This document shows positions 5,149 to 6,732 of a DNA stretch of 6,732 bases, one piece after another. The notes below the pieces were generated by a model. The model made no database searches. It was not told the origin of the DNA and worked only from the letters and a program-made list of their open reading frames with translations. Source of the stretch: Candidatus Accumulibacter sp. UBA704 (GTDB lineage Bacteria; Pseudomonadota; Gammaproteobacteria; Burkholderiales; Rhodocyclaceae); NCBI GenBank assembly GCA_002304785.1, contig DBMG01000119.1, forward strand, positions 1 to 6,732, written 5' to 3'. The translations under genes were made by a program, and so were the position numbers. Every line of letters begins with the position of its first letter. The first letter of the stretch is position 1.

Positions 5149-6060
5149 TCACCCCTTGGAGATTCTCGCGAGCCCGGCATGCAGGCGCGGCCAGAGCAGG
5201 TTCATGGCCAGCCCCGTCATGACCAGTGCGGCGGAGACAAGTTTCCACGCGGGCAAAGCCTCCCCCAGCAGCAGGGCTGAGGCTCCCATCCCGAACACGG
5301 GCACCAGCAAGGCCATCGGCGTAATGGTTGCCGCCGGATGGCGCGCCAGCAACCAGCCCCAGGCGACATAGCCGAACAGCGTGTTGCCCCAGGATTGCCA
5401 GGCGACGGCCGCCCATGTCAGCGCGTCGGACTGGCGAATTCCCGCCAGGGCGGCTTCCCATCCTTCGACCGCCAGCGACAGGGCAAATAGCGGCGGAATG
5501 GCAAAGGCGCTGGACCAGACCACGTAGGCCAGCATGCTCTCCGGGCGTCCATGCTTGGCGGCCATATTCCCGCCCGCCCAAGAGAACGAGGCCATCAGGA
5601 CCAAGGCCAAGCCCAGCGGGGTGGTGGTTCCGTCGGTGTGCATCAGGATGTTCGCCACGCCCACCGTCGCCAGCAGCAGCGCCAGCCACTGGAACGGCCG
5701 CACGCGTTCCCGATCCAGTTTCATCGACAGCCCGATGGTGAAGAACACCTGCGTCTGAATGACGAGCGAGGCAATGCCCGGAGAGATGTGGCCGTTCATG
5801 GCGATGTACAGCAGCCCGAACTGGCCCACGCCGATGAATATTCCGTACAGCGCCAGATTCCACCACTTCACGGCCGGACGCGGCAGGAAGAACATGGCCG
5901 GAATGAGCGCCAGGCTGAAGCGCAACGCGGCAAACAACAAAGGAGGCAACCCGCCAAGGGCAAACTTGATGACGACGAAGTTGGTTCCCCAGATGGTCAC
6001 CACCGCCAGGGCGAGGAAGAAATGGGAAAGGGGAAGCGCAGCGTGCATGGCCTTACTCAC
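5149..6060 (-). CDS. eamA: EamA/DMT family exporter, YdeD-like
   Basis: The product has 303 residues with about ten hydrophobic segments and two EamA repeats, so it is an inner-membrane drug/metabolite transporter family protein. Similarity to E. coli EamA (YdeD, exporter of O-acetylserine and cysteine) is visible in TIWGTNFVVIKFAL, the GQF motif, ASLVIQTQVFFTIGL, FSWAGGNMAAK and LLVPVFGMGASALLLGE. The substrate remains inferred. The start is GTG at 6060, with AGGAGG unusually close (2 bases). An ATG at 6048 would remove four residues but is 14 bases from that site. It lies between two sirtuin genes on the same strand, 57 bases behind one and 3 bases before the other. Confidence 0.92.
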   Translation of the reverse strand: MSKAMHAALPLSHFFLALAVVTIWGTNFVVIKFALGGLPPLLFAALRFSLALIPAMFFLPRPAVKWWNLALYGIFIGVGQFGLLYIAMNGHISPGIASLVIQTQVFFTIGLSMKLDRERVRPFQWLALLLATVGVANILMHTDGTTTPLGLALVLMASFSWAGGNMAAKHGRPESMLAYVVWSSAFAIPPLFALSLAVEGWEAALAGIRQSDALTWAAVAWQSWGNTLFGYVAWGWLLARHPAATITPMALLVPVFGMGASALLLGEALPAWKLVSAALVMTGLAMNLLWPRLHAGLARISKG

Positions 6061-6099
6061 TCCCTCCTGCGGGACGCGAGACGCCTGTCGCTTCGGTCA

Positions 6100-6132
6100 T
6101 CATTGGCCGCTGATGTGTCATTCGCCGCTGAT
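6100..6132 (-). repeat. 18-base tandem duplication around the sirtuin stop codon
   Basis: TCATTGGCCGCTGAT (6100-6114) and TCATTCGCCGCTGAT (6118-6132) differ at one base and are offset by 18. On the coding strand the gene ends with codons for I-S-G-E and TGA; the copy behind it reads H-I-S-G-Q and TGA in the same frame. Read-through of the first stop would add only six residues. Confidence 0.7.
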
Positions 6133-6732
6133 TTCCTGCCAGGCCGCTTCGATCGAGCGCAGGGCTTCGAGGCCACCGCACGGCAGGGACACTCCTTCCG
6201 CGCTTCCCAGACCCGGCTCGTCCGGATTGATGCGGATCAACCAGCCGCCAGCCGATTCGCTCGTCAGGCGCACGGTCGGGATGTTGTTGCCCGCGCCGGT
6301 CTCGATTACCAGCAGGCGTTCGACCTTGTGCAGCCAGTTCTGCAAGCGCCGGTGCTGCGCTTCGCTACGCGCTCCCAGCCAGCCCCAGTCGCCGAACATC
6401 AGGATATTCGGCCGGGCAATACCGCCGCAATGCGGACAGCGAGGAAAGTCCGACACAAGCCGGCAATTTTCCTCGTCAATCTGCGGATGAAAATCGTCCG
6501 CCGGCCAGATTTCGCCGCTGCATCCATCCAGGCACTGCAGGTGGTGGATCGAACCATGGCATTCGGCGATGCGGTTTCCGTCGAACCCGGCCCTGGCGAA
6601 ATGCCCGTCGACGTTGCTGGTGAACACGAAGCAGCCTTCCGCCAGACGTTCGCCGATCCGGCGCAGGATTTGGAAACCGTCGTGCGGCACCGTGGCCCGG
6701 TAGAGATTCAGGCGATGCCCGTAAAACCCCCA
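6118..6732 (-). CDS. SIR2 family NAD-dependent deacetylase (5' end outside window)
   Basis: The frame is open from the right edge, so 204 residues are visible and the N-terminal NAD-binding GAG motif lies outside. The first visible residues, WGFYGHRLNLYRA, fit the inside of a sirtuin; the GTG at 6690 is not the real start. Motifs are TSNVDGHF (38-45 of the visible part), CHGSIHHLQC with the probable catalytic histidine at 59, zinc-ligand candidates C67, C71, C99 and C102, IARPNILMFGDWGW, and ETGAGNNIPTVR near the C-terminus. This is a different sirtuin branch from the CobB-like one in the same strand order. The two share little beyond the general fold, so they are not a recent duplication. 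It precedes the EamA-type gene by 57 bases and is probably in one transcript with it. Confidence 0.93.
   Translation of the reverse strand, partial: WGFYGHRLNLYRATVPHDGFQILRRIGERLAEGCFVFTSNVDGHFARAGFDGNRIAECHGSIHHLQCLDGCSGEIWPADDFHPQIDEENCRLVSDFPRCPHCGGIARPNILMFGDWGWLGARSEAQHRRLQNWLHKVERLLVIETGAGNNIPTVRLTSESAGGWLIRINPDEPGLGSAEGVSLPCGGLEALRSIEAAWQEISGE

Noticed and set aside
4390..6732. Sirtuin-based anti-phage defence system
   Set aside because: Defence sirtuins are usually paired with TIR, HerA, Argonaute or large effector domains. None is present, and both sirtuins look like stand-alone deacylases.

Overview
The window looks like chromosomal DNA of a GC-rich proteobacterium, most likely a betaproteobacterium or a close gammaproteobacterial relative. 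The pointers are a NorR aligning with E. coli NorR from residue 1, a YtfE with every metal ligand in place, a DUF3079 protein and a PqiA-type membrane protein. The genus cannot be fixed from sequence alone. No rRNA, tRNA, CRISPR array, insertion sequence or phage gene was seen.

Left part (1-2160), all on the minus strand. The start of a pqiA-like gene runs off the left edge. A gap of about 290 bases with a hairpin follows. Then comes a tight three-gene unit, read from right to left: ytfE (di-iron Fe-S repair protein), a hemerythrin HHE-domain protein, and a small four-cysteine DUF3079 protein. The 139-base divergent region between ytfE and norR holds an exact -24/-12 sigma54 promoter facing ytfE. 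Upstream of that promoter lie two GGT-N7-ACC sequences, the NorR enhancer pattern. The best reading is a NorR-controlled nitric oxide damage and repair operon with no nitric oxide reductase gene beside it.

Middle (2161-4412), plus strand. norR encodes a full-length NO-sensing sigma54 activator with all five predicted iron ligands of the GAF domain, but GAFSGA in place of GAFTGA. Behind it stand two tandem, related small genes (70 and 62 residues) with similar leaders and a shared WF-RH-VSDASLA-FE-LMA-MGYR core. I recognise no family for them. They are the least explained part of the window.

Right part (4390-6732), minus strand. A probable operon runs, in transcription order, from a sirtuin cut by the right edge, through an EamA-type exporter, to a second and different CobB-type sirtuin. 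Gaps are 57 and 3 bases. The last sirtuin overlaps the second small gene tail to tail by 23 bases.
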